Program-made: the position numbers and the translations under genes
The notes under the pieces: generated by a model
Seen by the model: the letters and a program-made list of their open reading frames with translations, nothing else
Told to the model about the DNA's origin: nothing
Databases searched by the model: none
In this document: in pieces, positions 41,544 through 49,875 of the stretch
How the letters are laid out: each line of letters begins with the position of its first letter
Position numbering within the stretch: the first letter of the stretch is position 1
Assembly (NCBI RefSeq): GCF_000242615.2
Contig: NZ_KI912268.1
Coordinates: forward strand, 2,137,477 to 2,201,476
Source of the DNA: Holophaga foetida DSM 6591
Lineage (GTDB): Bacteria; Acidobacteriota; Holophagae; Holophagales; Holophagaceae
Direction: 5' to 3'
DNA: 64,000 bases

Positions 41544-42274
41544 AATTCGTAGCCCCGGGGGGTGATGAACCAGCCAGAACTGACGCGGCTGCCCTTGTTG
41601 CCGATGATGACCAGGCTGCGCATCCCGACATCTTCCGAAAGGAGGCGCTCCAGGGTGGAGAGGACGATGCGCTCCTCGGGAGCGCCAACCGCCGTGGCGA
41701 TGCCCACGGGGGTGGAGCCGGGACGGTGCTTCAGCAGGATCTCCACGGTCTCCTCAAGCTGCTTGATCCGGCGCTTGCTGCGGGGGTTGTACAGGGCCAG
41801 GACCATATCGGCCTCAGCCACGGCGGCGATGCGGCGGCGAATGGTATCCCAGTCCACCATGAGGTCGGAAAGGGAGATGCAGGCCCAGTCCAGCATGAGG
41901 GGGGCCCCCATGCGGGCCGCCGAGGACTGGGCGGCGCTGACCCCGGGGACGATCTCGATGGGGACCGAGAAGCCCTCGGCCTCGGCCATCTCCAGGGCCA
42001 GGCCCGCCATGCCGTAGATCCCAGCATCGCCGCTGGACACCAGGGCCACCTTGGCCCCGGCCTGGGCAGCCTGGAGGGCGGCCCGACAGCGTTCGACCTC
42101 GGCCATCATGCCCGAGGCGATCCGCTCCTTGCCATCCAGCAGGTCCTTCACATGATCCAGGTAGAGGTCGTAGCCCGCCACCACCGAGGCCTCCAGAATG
42201 GCATTCTCGGCCCGGCGGGTGCGATCCAGGATGCTTCCGGGGCCAATGCCCACCACGCTCAGTTTTCCGGTCAT
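41540..42274 (-). CDS. cbiH: Cobalt-precorrin-3B C17-methyltransferase
   Basis: A 244-residue SAM-dependent methyltransferase of the corrin family that performs ring contraction and C17 methylation in the anaerobic route. The family motifs GIGPGSIL, SSGDAGIYGMA and EIVPGVSAAQSSAARMGAP are those of CobJ/CbiH (GDAGIYGM is distinctive). The start ATG 42274 overlaps the cbiG stop. No C-terminal Fe-S extension (as in some CbiH60 proteins) is present. Confidence 0.92.
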   Translation of the reverse strand: MTGKLSVVGIGPGSILDRTRRAENAILEASVVAGYDLYLDHVKDLLDGKERIASGMMAEVERCRAALQAAQAGAKVALVSSGDAGIYGMAGLALEMAEAEGFSVPIEIVPGVSAAQSSAARMGAPLMLDWACISLSDLMVDWDTIRRRIAAVAEADMVLALYNPRSKRRIKQLEETVEILLKHRPGSTPVGIATAVGAPEERIVLSTLERLLSEDVGMRSLVIIGNKGSRVSSGWFITPRGYEL

Positions 42275-43050
42275 ACGGGTTCCTCCTCCCGGGCCACGGC
42301 CACGGTGACGCCTCCGACAATGGTGCGGGGCAGGATCAGTCGGGTGCGGCGTCCCGCCAGGAGCGCCGCGGGTTCGGCCACCCCCGGCAAGTCCAGACGC
42401 CTGCGGGCGGCGCCGCTTTCCTGAAGGTCCAGGGGAGCCTTGCGGATCTCCTCGGACAGAATGGTGCGGAAGGGGATCTCCAGGCGCCGGGAGAGTTCCA
42501 TGAGCCCCACTTCGTCGGCCTTGATGTCCACACTGGCCAGGTAGCGCACCTGGGAGAGTTCCCCCCCACACTGGCCCAGGCCCTCGCGAAGTGCTGCCTC
42601 CAGGGCCTCGGTCGAGGTTCCCCGGCGGCAACCCAGGCCCACGATGAGGTCCTTGGCGGCCTCGGAGGTGGTGGTGATCACGGGCTCGGCCCCCAGGGCA
42701 TTGCCAACCGCCAGGGCCAGGTCGTTGGCCCCGCCCTCGTGACCACTCAGCAGACTCACGGCCCAGCGCCCCAGGACATCAGTGACCACCACCGCAGGAT
42801 CCTTCAGCTTGTGCTGAACGGAGGCCGCGATGGCGCGCACCACCACCCCCGAGGGCATGACATAGACCAGGCGCCGGTAGCGGTGGAAAATCCTCGGACT
42901 CAGCTCCACCACCCGGTCGAAGGTTTCTGCATCGGGAGGCGCAGCCTCCCGATGGACGTAGAGGTCCGCAGGCCCCAGCCGCTCGGCCAGGAGGCGGCAG
43001 ACCTTCAGCCCCTGCTCCGAGAGGGTGATGAGCGCCAGATCATTCGGCAC
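42271..43050 (-). CDS. cbiG: Cobalt-precorrin-5A hydrolase
   Basis: A 259-residue CbiG that opens the delta-lactone and releases acetaldehyde. The N-terminal domain (VYVMPSGVVVRAIAASVQHK, PAVVVTDVLGRWAVSLLSGHEGGAN) and C-terminal domain (LIVGLGCRRGTSTEALEAAL) are both present, but the linker between them is short, making the protein smaller than the 330-350 residues common in CbiG. It overlaps cbiF by 11 bases. Its presence marks the oxygen-independent pathway. Confidence 0.92.
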   Translation of the reverse strand: MPNDLALITLSEQGLKVCRLLAERLGPADLYVHREAAPPDAETFDRVVELSPRIFHRYRRLVYVMPSGVVVRAIAASVQHKLKDPAVVVTDVLGRWAVSLLSGHEGGANDLALAVGNALGAEPVITTTSEAAKDLIVGLGCRRGTSTEALEAALREGLGQCGGELSQVRYLASVDIKADEVGLMELSRRLEIPFRTILSEEIRKAPLDLQESGAARRRLDLPGVAEPAALLAGRRTRLILPRTIVGGVTVAVAREEEPV

Positions 43051-43786
43051 TGCGGAACCCGTGGGCGAAGCTGGCGTCGTAGAGTTTCGACTTGGCGTGG
43101 CCCCGGGACAGGGCGGGCCCCACCAGGATGAGGGCCGTCATGTTGACATCTTTGGTCATCTCCCCGATGGTGGCCAGGGTGCCCTTGTAGATCTTCTCGT
43201 CGGGCCAGGATGCCTTGTGGACCACCGCCGCCGGGCATTCGGCGCCGTAGAAGGGAATCAGTTCCTCCGCCACCTCGCCGATCTTGTGGGCCGAGAGGTA
43301 GAGGCAGAGAGAGGCCCGGAGGGCCGCCAGCTGCGGCAGGTCCTGCCACTCGGGCATGGGGGTGCGGCCCTTGGTGCGGCTCAGGACGATGGTCTGGCTC
43401 AGCTCGGGCACCGTCAGCTCGGCGCAGAGGGCGGCGGCGCTGGCCTGGAAGGCGCTGACCCCGGGCACCACGGAGTATTCGATGCCCAGCTCGTCCAGGG
43501 CATCCATCTGCTCCCGGATGGCCCCGTAGATGCTGGGGTCGCCGCTGTGGAGGCGGATCACGTCGATGCCGCGCTGCTGGGCCTCGGCGCAGACCGCCGT
43601 GGTCTGTTCCAGGCTCATGGCGGCGCTGTCATGGCGCTCGCAGGTGGGCAGCAGTTCCTCCAGAACCTGGGGATTCACCAGGCTCCCGGCATAGATGCAG
43701 ACCTTGGCGTTGCGGAGGAGACGGCGGGCCTTCACCGTCAGGAGTTCAGGATCACCAGGGCCAGCGCCCACAAACCACACCTTCAT
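43040..43786 (-). CDS. cbiF: Cobalt-precorrin-4 C11-methyltransferase
   Basis: A 248-residue corrin SAM methyltransferase. Start MKVWFVGAGPGDPELLTVKA, then CIYAGSLVNPQVLE, LHSGDPSIYGAIREQMD and VVPGVSAFQASAAALCAELT are the CobM/CbiF signature. It overlaps cbiE by ATGA and cbiG by 11 bases. Confidence 0.94.
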   Translation of the reverse strand: MKVWFVGAGPGDPELLTVKARRLLRNAKVCIYAGSLVNPQVLEELLPTCERHDSAAMSLEQTTAVCAEAQQRGIDVIRLHSGDPSIYGAIREQMDALDELGIEYSVVPGVSAFQASAAALCAELTVPELSQTIVLSRTKGRTPMPEWQDLPQLAALRASLCLYLSAHKIGEVAEELIPFYGAECPAAVVHKASWPDEKIYKGTLATIGEMTKDVNMTALILVGPALSRGHAKSKLYDASFAHGFRSAE

Positions 43787-44409
43787 CGCACTTCTCCTTC
43801 AACAATGAGCACACTCAGGGAATCGCAGCCCGCCCGGGCCAGGGCCGCGGGTTCCATGCGATCGATTCGCTGGCCCGGCAGGCCCAGACGCTCGCAGCGC
43901 CAGACCGCTTCCCGATCCAGGTGGGCCGCCAGCTTGGCCGCAAAGGCGGCGGCCTCATCGGAGCCCGCCAGGATGGCAAAGGGCCCACTGTGCACCGCCC
44001 AGGCGGGATCCCACTCGGGCACCTCGCCGTGGGCCCGAAGGATCCGGGCATCCAGCCAGTCCAGCCCGACCTCGGAAAAGGCCAGCTGGACGCTGCTGAT
44101 GCCAGGGATGACACGACAGGCGTCCTTCCCGAAGCGTCGCCGCAGCGTCCCCGCCAGGCTGGCAACACCGGGATCGCCCGTGACCAGGACGCTAATACGC
44201 TTCTGACCCATGCGGGATTCCAAGGCATCCAGGAAGGGCTCCAGGCCACCGGCGTAAGGCAAGCGCTCGCCGGGGGCCTCCGGAAAGAGTTCCAGGAGCC
44301 GGGGTGTCCCGGCCAATACTTCAGCTTCCAGAGCGGCCCTGCGGGCAGCGGGGGTGATGAGGTCAGGATCACCGGGACCACAGCCGACGATGAGGAGCGG
44401 AGCCGTCAT
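43783..44409 (-). CDS. cbiE: Cobalt-precorrin-7 C5-methyltransferase
   Basis: A 208-residue SAM methyltransferase (C5 methylation). GCGPGDPDLITPAAR, VTGDPGVASLAGTL and VIPGISSVQLAFSEVGLDW fit CbiE, the N-terminal half of CobL. It ends without the CbiT (C15-methyltransferase/decarboxylase) half, and no separate cbiT is found in the window. GGAGG lies seven bases before the ATG. The 163-base spacer to cbiD holds a repeat and no gene. Confidence 0.92.
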   Translation of the reverse strand: MTAPLLIVGCGPGDPDLITPAARRAALEAEVLAGTPRLLELFPEAPGERLPYAGGLEPFLDALESRMGQKRISVLVTGDPGVASLAGTLRRRFGKDACRVIPGISSVQLAFSEVGLDWLDARILRAHGEVPEWDPAWAVHSGPFAILAGSDEAAAFAAKLAAHLDREAVWRCERLGLPGQRIDRMEPAALARAGCDSLSVLIVEGEVR

Positions 44410-44431
44410 GACAGCACCTCCGGGAAAAGAG

Positions 44432-44564
44432 CCTCACGCGGAGACGCGGAGGCGCGGAGAAAGCGGGAAAAGAGATAGAGGGCGGAATCGCAAGGGGTTG
44501 ACGCGGTCACTCGCCATCTCCTCCCTGGCTCCAGGCTCCGCGCCCTCCGCGCCTCCGCGTGAGA
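44432..44564. repeat. Dispersed repeat, inverted pair with 76-base loop, copy 2
   Basis: Left arm 44433-44459 (CTCACGCGGAGACGCGGAGG and on) pairs with 44536-44563 with one mismatch and one bulge. Units resemble the repeats at 11493 and 47104. It sits between cbiD and cbiE inside the operon. Confidence 0.7.
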
Positions 44565-44572
44565 CATGCCTT

Positions 44573-45592
44573 TCATGCCGCCCCCCACAATCGCCCATCC
44601 ATGGTGCAGAGCGCCACGGTGACGGGTCGCTCCACCAGAGCGGTCACGCTGGCATGGATCCGCTGGACCAGTTCCCGGGTCAGGAGGCCCTGCCCTTGGG
44701 GGTCCAGAGCCTGGAAGAGGCCCTCCACCGTGGGGAGATCGAAGAGCGCCCGACCCGTGAGATCCCGGGCCAGTTCTGCCACCTGCGGAATAGGGCTGGG
44801 ACTGCGGGAGCTGTGGGTGTCCCAGTGGCCCATCCAGAGCTTGGCGAGCTTGCCGGGGTGGCCCACCACCAGGAAATCCGTGAAACCCACCTTCTTGGCG
44901 GTCTCCAGGGCGAAGCCCCACTCGTTGGAGACCTCCACCACCTGTTCGGGTCCCAGTTCAAAGTGCGTTCGGGCGGCCTTCTCGCCGATGTGCCCAGGCA
45001 CCAGGGCCACCTTCCGGTAGCCTGCGGCCCAGGCCACATCCAGGGCCACGGCGATGGTCGCCTTGATGGCCTCCAGACTGAAGGGGCGCACTCGGCCGGT
45101 GGTGCCCAGGACGGAAAGCCCGCCCCGGACACCGAGACGGGGGTTGAATGTCCGGGCCGCCAGCTCCACCCCCCCCGGGATGGAAACCTCAAGTTCGGCA
45201 CCCCGCTGCGAAAGGCTGCGCAGGGCGACTTCCATCATGTGCCGGGGGCCCGGATTGATGGCGGGTTGCCCCGCCGGGATCTGGAGGCCGGGGAGGGTCA
45301 CGGTGCCCACCCCGATTCCAGCCTTGAAGGTGATCCGACTATCCTCCCGCCAGCGAAGGCGGACCCGGATCTCGGAACCATGGGTGATATCGGGATCGTC
45401 CCCGGCATCCTTGCAGACCGCAGCCTCGGCACCCTCCGGAAGAGGGCAGACCCAGAGCACCGGCAGGGCGTCCAAGCCTCCGTCAGGGAAGGCAATCGAT
45501 TCAAGGGCCCTGGGCGCCAAGCCCAGCGCAAGGCGGGCAGCCGCCTGGGTGGCCGCCGCAGCGCATGCGCCGGTACTGAATCCCATGCGCAT
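44573..45592 (-). CDS. cbiD: Cobalt-precorrin-5B C1-methyltransferase
   Basis: A 339-residue enzyme specific to the anaerobic pathway (C1 methylation). The start MRMGFSTGACAAAATQAA, CKDAGDDPDITHG and GPEQVVEVSNEWGF (the SNxxG region) are characteristic of CbiD. ATG 45592 shares a base with the cbiL stop (TGATG). Followed by the repeat-bearing spacer before cbiE. Confidence 0.94.
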   Translation of the reverse strand: MRMGFSTGACAAAATQAAARLALGLAPRALESIAFPDGGLDALPVLWVCPLPEGAEAAVCKDAGDDPDITHGSEIRVRLRWREDSRITFKAGIGVGTVTLPGLQIPAGQPAINPGPRHMMEVALRSLSQRGAELEVSIPGGVELAARTFNPRLGVRGGLSVLGTTGRVRPFSLEAIKATIAVALDVAWAAGYRKVALVPGHIGEKAARTHFELGPEQVVEVSNEWGFALETAKKVGFTDFLVVGHPGKLAKLWMGHWDTHSSRSPSPIPQVAELARDLTGRALFDLPTVEGLFQALDPQGQGLLTRELVQRIHASVTALVERPVTVALCTMDGRLWGAA

Positions 45593-46323
45593 CAGGCGAT
45601 CCAGGGCTTGTGGGCCTTGTGGACCAGGACGGCGCTCATGTAACCCAGGCTGGCGTCCACGTCGTCCAGGTCTGAGAAGAGCTGTTCCCGGCCCTCCTGC
45701 TCCACGGCGTAGGCCAGTCGCGAGCACTCCAGGAGGCCCTTGGATTTCAGCAGCTCCCGCAGGGCCGGGAGACCGCCTCCCACCTTGTAGAGGGCCAGGG
45801 TCTCGGAGCGGTCCAGGGCCTCGGACACCGCCTCGAGATCCGTGGCGGGCATGAGGGTGAGGCGGTCCTCCTGAAGGGTCAGGGGCAGACCGAAGGACGC
45901 GGCGGCGGCCTGCATGGCGCTGATGCCGGGCACGATATGCAGGCGGTCAGAGCTCACCCGGGCCGCCAGGGCCTCCAGGAGGTAGGCGCTGGTGCTGTAG
46001 ATGAGGGGATCCCCCAGGGTGATCTGGACCACAGACTTGCCCGCCTCCAGTCGGAGGAGAATCCAATCCGCCACCTCGGCCCAGACCGCCCGGGTCTTCT
46101 CCTGATCCCGGACCATGGGATAGACCTGTTCCAGAACCTCCTGGCCCTTGATGTGGGCGGCGGCGATCTTGAGGGCCAGACTTTCCTCGCTGCGGTTGCT
46201 GCGGGGGGCCACCACCACATCGCAATCCTCAATGAGGCGGGCGGCGCGAAGGGTGATGAGATCCGGGGCTCCAGGGCCCACGCCCACGGCGTAGAAGTGG
46301 CCCTTCTCAGGTTGCATGATCAT
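45592..46323 (-). CDS. cbiL: Cobalt-precorrin-2 C20-methyltransferase
   Basis: A 243-residue SAM methyltransferase. YAVGVGPGAPDLITLRAARL, QITLGDPLIYSTSAYLLE and HIVPGISAMQAAAASFGLPL match CobI/CbiL. ATG 46323 overlaps the cbiK stop (ATGA); ATG 46317 is an alternative two codons later. First methylation after cobalt insertion. Confidence 0.94.
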   Translation of the reverse strand: MIMQPEKGHFYAVGVGPGAPDLITLRAARLIEDCDVVVAPRSNRSEESLALKIAAAHIKGQEVLEQVYPMVRDQEKTRAVWAEVADWILLRLEAGKSVVQITLGDPLIYSTSAYLLEALAARVSSDRLHIVPGISAMQAAAASFGLPLTLQEDRLTLMPATDLEAVSEALDRSETLALYKVGGGLPALRELLKSKGLLECSRLAYAVEQEGREQLFSDLDDVDASLGYMSAVLVHKAHKPWIA

Positions 46324-47072
46324 GCCGTCTCCAGTGCGTTGCGAAGCTGTTCGATGAAGTGGTGGCGAACCCAGGGCCTTTCCCCAAGGACGGCCCCGAA
46401 GCCGAAGTCCGAAACCCCCAGGCGGGACTTGAGGCTGTCCTCTTCCTCCCCCAGGATGTCGTTGCGAACGTGGTCCCCGGCCACATAGAGGAAGGGGTCC
46501 ACATGGACCTTCCCCGCGACCCGGGCACGCCCCATGAAGGCATCCAGGGCCTCGGGGGCATCGTCGCCCTCCAGGCGGGTCATGAGGAGATCGGGGTGGA
46601 GCTGCCCCAGGCGATCCGCCAGGGCCTTCAGCTCCTCGTTGAACTTGGCCTCGTGGGCGTGGCCGTGGGCCACCACCATCACGGGGCGATCCTGGGGCAG
46701 TTCCGCCCCCAGGCATTGGGCGATGGCTTCGATATCCGCCGGGGTACCCAGGAGGGGACCGGCATAGGACACCTCAAGGCCCCGGGTATCCTCCGCGAGG
46801 ATGCCCTGATGCTGCTCGCCAGGCACGAGGTGAAGGCTCAGGAGGGCAACGTTCCGGAAGCCCCGGGCCTTCAGGTCAGCGTAGGCCTCGGAGAGGAGCT
46901 GAACCTTCTCCCCCTTGGCCTGGAGGCGGGCCACCAGGCTCTTGGCGGTGTAGGCCCAGACGATCTCGCGTCCAGGAAAGGCCAGTCGGACTTCAGCATC
47001 GAAGTGCTCGTAGGCCACCCGGGCCGCCGAAGACATGGCCCCGAAGGCCACGATGAGGATGGGGGTCGTCAT
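46320..47072 (-). CDS. cbiK: Sirohydrochlorin cobaltochelatase (CbiK type)
   Basis: A 250-residue class II chelatase inserting Co2+ into sirohydrochlorin. Start TPILIVAFGAMSSAARVAYE and EIVWAYTAKSLVARLQ are CbiK-like; metal-binding histidines are in VPGEQHQG, VVAHGHAHE and KVHVDPFLYVAGDHVRNDI. No signal peptide is seen, unlike the periplasmic CbiK of some sulfate reducers. The frame is open upstream to 47624 but that stretch is repeat sequence, so ATG 47072 is used. An early-insertion chelatase confirms the anaerobic route. Confidence 0.92.
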   Translation of the reverse strand: MTTPILIVAFGAMSSAARVAYEHFDAEVRLAFPGREIVWAYTAKSLVARLQAKGEKVQLLSEAYADLKARGFRNVALLSLHLVPGEQHQGILAEDTRGLEVSYAGPLLGTPADIEAIAQCLGAELPQDRPVMVVAHGHAHEAKFNEELKALADRLGQLHPDLLMTRLEGDDAPEALDAFMGRARVAGKVHVDPFLYVAGDHVRNDILGEEEDSLKSRLGVSDFGFGAVLGERPWVRHHFIEQLRNALETA

Positions 47073-47103
47073 GTCGTTGCCTCCCCGAAAGCCATTAACT
47101 GAG

Positions 47104-47406
47104 TCAACGCGGAGGGCGCGGAGGTACAAAAGAAAGGGCGCAGAGGAAAAGAAAAAAGCGAGAAAAGAGGAGAAGAAACAGAAGCAGAACCAGCGACTGC
47201 CCCAGAGCGACCCCGGCCCGGTTCCGGGCGGGCAGCGCCCAGGAGGCGCGCCTGCGCGCCGGAGGGGCGAGGTCCACCCGGAACGCGGGAGGCGCAGCCG
47301 ACCGCCTCCGCGCAGCGGAGCGGCCGGGGGCGTGTAGAAGTGCGTATCATTGCCCGCAAACTTCTCCGCGCCCTCTCTTTTGCTTTTCTCTGCGCCCTCT
47401 GCGTTC
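47104..47406. repeat. Dispersed repeat, inverted pair, copy 3, with GC-rich palindromic centre
   Basis: 47104-47155 (AACGCGGAGGGCGCGGAGG...) and 47362-47406 (ending CTCTGCGCCCTCTGCGTT) are inverted relatives of the elements at 11493 and 44432. The 200-base centre holds a purine run and a GC-rich part (GGCGCGCCTGCGCGCC). This 361-base gap between cbiC and cbiK holds no recognisable gene. Confidence 0.65.
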
Positions 47407-47433
47407 CTGCATTTCCCGGTCGATGGAACGGTC

Positions 47434-48102
47434 TCATGCCCGCTCCTTCGCCAGCACCGCCAGCGCATGGATCGTCGCCACCACCAGAGGGCTACCCCCG
47501 CGACGGCCCTTGAGGGCGATGGCGGGGACATCCAGTCCCAGCAGCTCATCCTTGCTCTCCACCACGTGGACGAAGCCCACGGGCATGCCCACCACCAGCG
47601 CGGGGCGCAGGCCCTCCTCCACAATCATGCGGTTCAGCTCCAGCAGGGCCACCGGGGCGTTGCCGATGGCCACGATCCCGCCTTCCAGCTGGGCCTTGGC
47701 CTTGCGGATGGCGAAGAGACTCCGAGGCAGCCCCGTGCGCTTGGCCTCCTCGGCGATATCGGGATCCGCCACATGGCAGTGGAGGGATGCGGGGGAATAG
47801 CCGGGATTCACCGCCTTCAGACGGGCCTGGCTCAGTCCCGAGCGGATCATGTTGGCGTCGGTGAAGATGGGGGCACCATTGCGGAGGGCCTGGATGCCCG
47901 CCTCCACGGCCCCGGCATGGAAGACCAGGTCCTTCAGGATGGAGAAGTCCGCACAGGTGTGGACCATGCGTCGGGCCACGCCCCACTGCCCCGCATCGAA
48001 GCTGTGCTCGGGAGCCTCGCGATCGATGGCGGCGAAGGAGGCCCTTTCGATGTCCTCCCCGCTCATGGGGTTGGCCATCAGGTGATGGATCAGGGACTTC
48101 AT
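47434..48102 (-). CDS. cbiC: Cobalt-precorrin-8 methylmutase
   Basis: A 222-residue isomerase moving the methyl from C11 to C12 to give cobyrinate. MSGEDIERASFAAIDREAP, RRMVHTCADFSI (catalytic histidine), GAPIFTDANMIRSG and VGMPVGFVHVVESKDEL are the CobH/CbiC signature. ATG 48102 overlaps the cysG stop. The 361-base repeat spacer follows before cbiK. Confidence 0.94.
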   Translation of the reverse strand: MKSLIHHLMANPMSGEDIERASFAAIDREAPEHSFDAGQWGVARRMVHTCADFSILKDLVFHAGAVEAGIQALRNGAPIFTDANMIRSGLSQARLKAVNPGYSPASLHCHVADPDIAEEAKRTGLPRSLFAIRKAKAQLEGGIVAIGNAPVALLELNRMIVEEGLRPALVVGMPVGFVHVVESKDELLGLDVPAIALKGRRGGSPLVVATIHALAVLAKERA

Positions 48103-49523
48103 GCCAGGACCTCCGAAGGGGTAAGGATCTGCCGCAGGCCAACCACCTCGCCCACGACGATGAGCCCGGGCCCGCTGTATTTCTCGTTGGCCACCTGCCC
48201 CGCGAGGGTCTCCAGGGTGCCCTGGATCACCCGCTGACTGCGCAGGGTGCCGTTGATGATGAGGGCCGCCGGCGTGGTGGCGGGGCGACCGTGGGCCACT
48301 AGGCGATCGCAGGCGTGCTGCAGCATGGACTTGCCCATGAAGAGCACCAGGGTCTCCGGGCCGTGGGCCATGCGATGCCACTCGTCCTCACAGGGCCCCT
48401 CACCGTGGTGCTTGTGGAGGCTGAAGGCCCCCACGGAATTGCCGAAATCGCGGTCGGTGACGGGGATGCCCGCCGCCGCCGGAACGGCACTCAGACTGCT
48501 TACTCCGGGCACCGTCTGAAAGCCAACGCCAGCTTCAGACAATGCCCGGGCCTCTTCGCCCCCCCGGCCGAAGAGGTAGGGATCTCCGCCCTTGAGGCGG
48601 ACGATTCGCTTGCCCTCCCGGCCCAGCTGGACCAGGAGTTGATTGATCTGGGTCTGCGTCATCACCGCATTCCCCTTGTGCTTGCCCACATCGATGCGCT
48701 CGGCCTGGGGCGCGTGGAGATCCAGCAGGGCCGGATTGGCCAGGGCATCGTGGAGCACGATTTCGGCGCCCCGTAGGGCCTCCGCCGCCTTTAGGGTCAG
48801 CAGCCCGGGATCCCCGGGACCCGCCCCGATCAGGGTGACCGAACCCTTCCGGGGGGTCGGGTGCACAAGCTCCTCCAGCTTGTGGAAGATGGCCTCGCGG
48901 ACCGCCTCGGGCTGCTCCCAGCCCAGGCTGGCCAGGAGATCGGACTCGGCGATTTCCGTGAGAATGCGTTCCCGTTCGCGTCCCGGCAGGGCCTTGAAGC
49001 GCGGCTCGGCGCGGAGTTCGGCGATCAGATCCAGGAAGACCTCGTAGTGCGCGTCATAGCGGACCTCTGCCTCCCGCCGGAGTCGGGCCGCCAGGGCCGG
49101 ACAACGGCCATCGGTGGCAAAGGAGACACTCAAAGCCCCCCGACGCAGGGTGGAGGGGAAGCTGATGTCCGAATCCCCGGGGGCATCGGCCCGGAGCACC
49201 ATGGCGCCCTGCGTCCGGGCATCCAGGGCGATCTGGGCATTGGCCTCGGCATCATTGGTGGCAGCCACCACCAGGAAGGCCTTGAGGTCTTCAGGGCCCC
49301 CGTACGGCCGGGCCTCGTGCTCGATCTCCAGACTGGCCCAGGCGGCTGCATCCCCCTCGAGGCTCGGCGCAATGACCCTCACCACGGCTCCCGCATCCTT
49401 GAGCTTCAGAGCCTTGCGAAGGGCGACACGGCCCCCACCCAGGATTACGCAAAGACGGTTCTGAAGCCTGATCTGCACCGGCAGGGAGGGATGCACCACC
49501 TGTATCGAATTCTCGGGACCCAC
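48099..49523 (-). CDS. cysG: Bifunctional siroheme synthase/uroporphyrinogen-III C-methyltransferase (CysG-like fusion)
   Basis: A 474-residue fusion. Residues 1-215 resemble CysG-B/Met8: NRLCVILGGGRVALRKALKL (NAD site), then VVAATNDAEANAQI and SDISFPSTLRRGALSVSFAT, for precorrin-2 oxidation. From about 228 comes the SUMT domain: GSVTLIGAGPGDPGLLTLKA, RLKGGDPYLFGRGGEEA and VPGVSSLSAVPAAAGIPVT. Together they turn uroporphyrinogen III into sirohydrochlorin, the substrate of CbiK. GTG 49523 is chosen as AAGGAG lies six bases upstream; the open frame beyond it lies in the riboswitch leader. First gene of the operon. Confidence 0.92.
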   Translation of the reverse strand: MGPENSIQVVHPSLPVQIRLQNRLCVILGGGRVALRKALKLKDAGAVVRVIAPSLEGDAAAWASLEIEHEARPYGGPEDLKAFLVVAATNDAEANAQIALDARTQGAMVLRADAPGDSDISFPSTLRRGALSVSFATDGRCPALAARLRREAEVRYDAHYEVFLDLIAELRAEPRFKALPGRERERILTEIAESDLLASLGWEQPEAVREAIFHKLEELVHPTPRKGSVTLIGAGPGDPGLLTLKAAEALRGAEIVLHDALANPALLDLHAPQAERIDVGKHKGNAVMTQTQINQLLVQLGREGKRIVRLKGGDPYLFGRGGEEARALSEAGVGFQTVPGVSSLSAVPAAAGIPVTDRDFGNSVGAFSLHKHHGEGPCEDEWHRMAHGPETLVLFMGKSMLQHACDRLVAHGRPATTPAALIINGTLRSQRVIQGTLETLAGQVANEKYSGPGLIVVGEVVGLRQILTPSEVLA

Positions 49524-49607
49524 GCCAAGCTCCTTGCGGGTTGCCGGGGACGGAGGGCGAGGGACTGGTGTCCCTGGCACCGCCTGCTCCCTCGGCAGGG
49601 GTTCTAA

Positions 49608-49778
49608 GCACAGGGCCGGTCTCCGGACTTGCGATAAGGCTGGATCTGACGATCCTCCAGAGTCTTCCCGGTTTCCCAGTGACCCTGGCTTCTGGCCGCA
49701 CACCCGAAGGTGCGTCGCTTACCGTTGCGGGGCAGTGTCGGCTTTGAACCGACTTCCCGAACACCGTATGCATGTTGT
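49608..49778 (-). promoter_or_regulatory. Cobalamin riboswitch heading the cysG-cbi operon
   Basis: On the minus strand: GCATACGGTGTTCGGGAAG, then CACTGCCCCGCAACGGTAAG, TCACTGGGAAACCGGGAAG and the B12 box AAGTCCGGAGACCGGCC, in the canonical order. It ends about 85 bases before the cysG GTG. Between them AGGGAC/GTCCCT (49561-49576) and a GCCGAGGGAGC stretch can fold and may hide the ribosome site. Confidence 0.95.
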
Positions 49779-49875
49779 AAGTGGTCATACTAGCACAGTG
49801 ATCCCTCCGAACACCCTGAAATTCGAAAACCTCGACCGGCTCCTATAAACTGAGTCCACCTTGGAGAAATGCGAT

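Noticed and set aside
49524..49703. Upstream extension of the cysG fusion
   Set aside because: The in-frame stretch overlaps the riboswitch and its expression platform and lacks family similarity; GTG 49523 has a good ribosome site.
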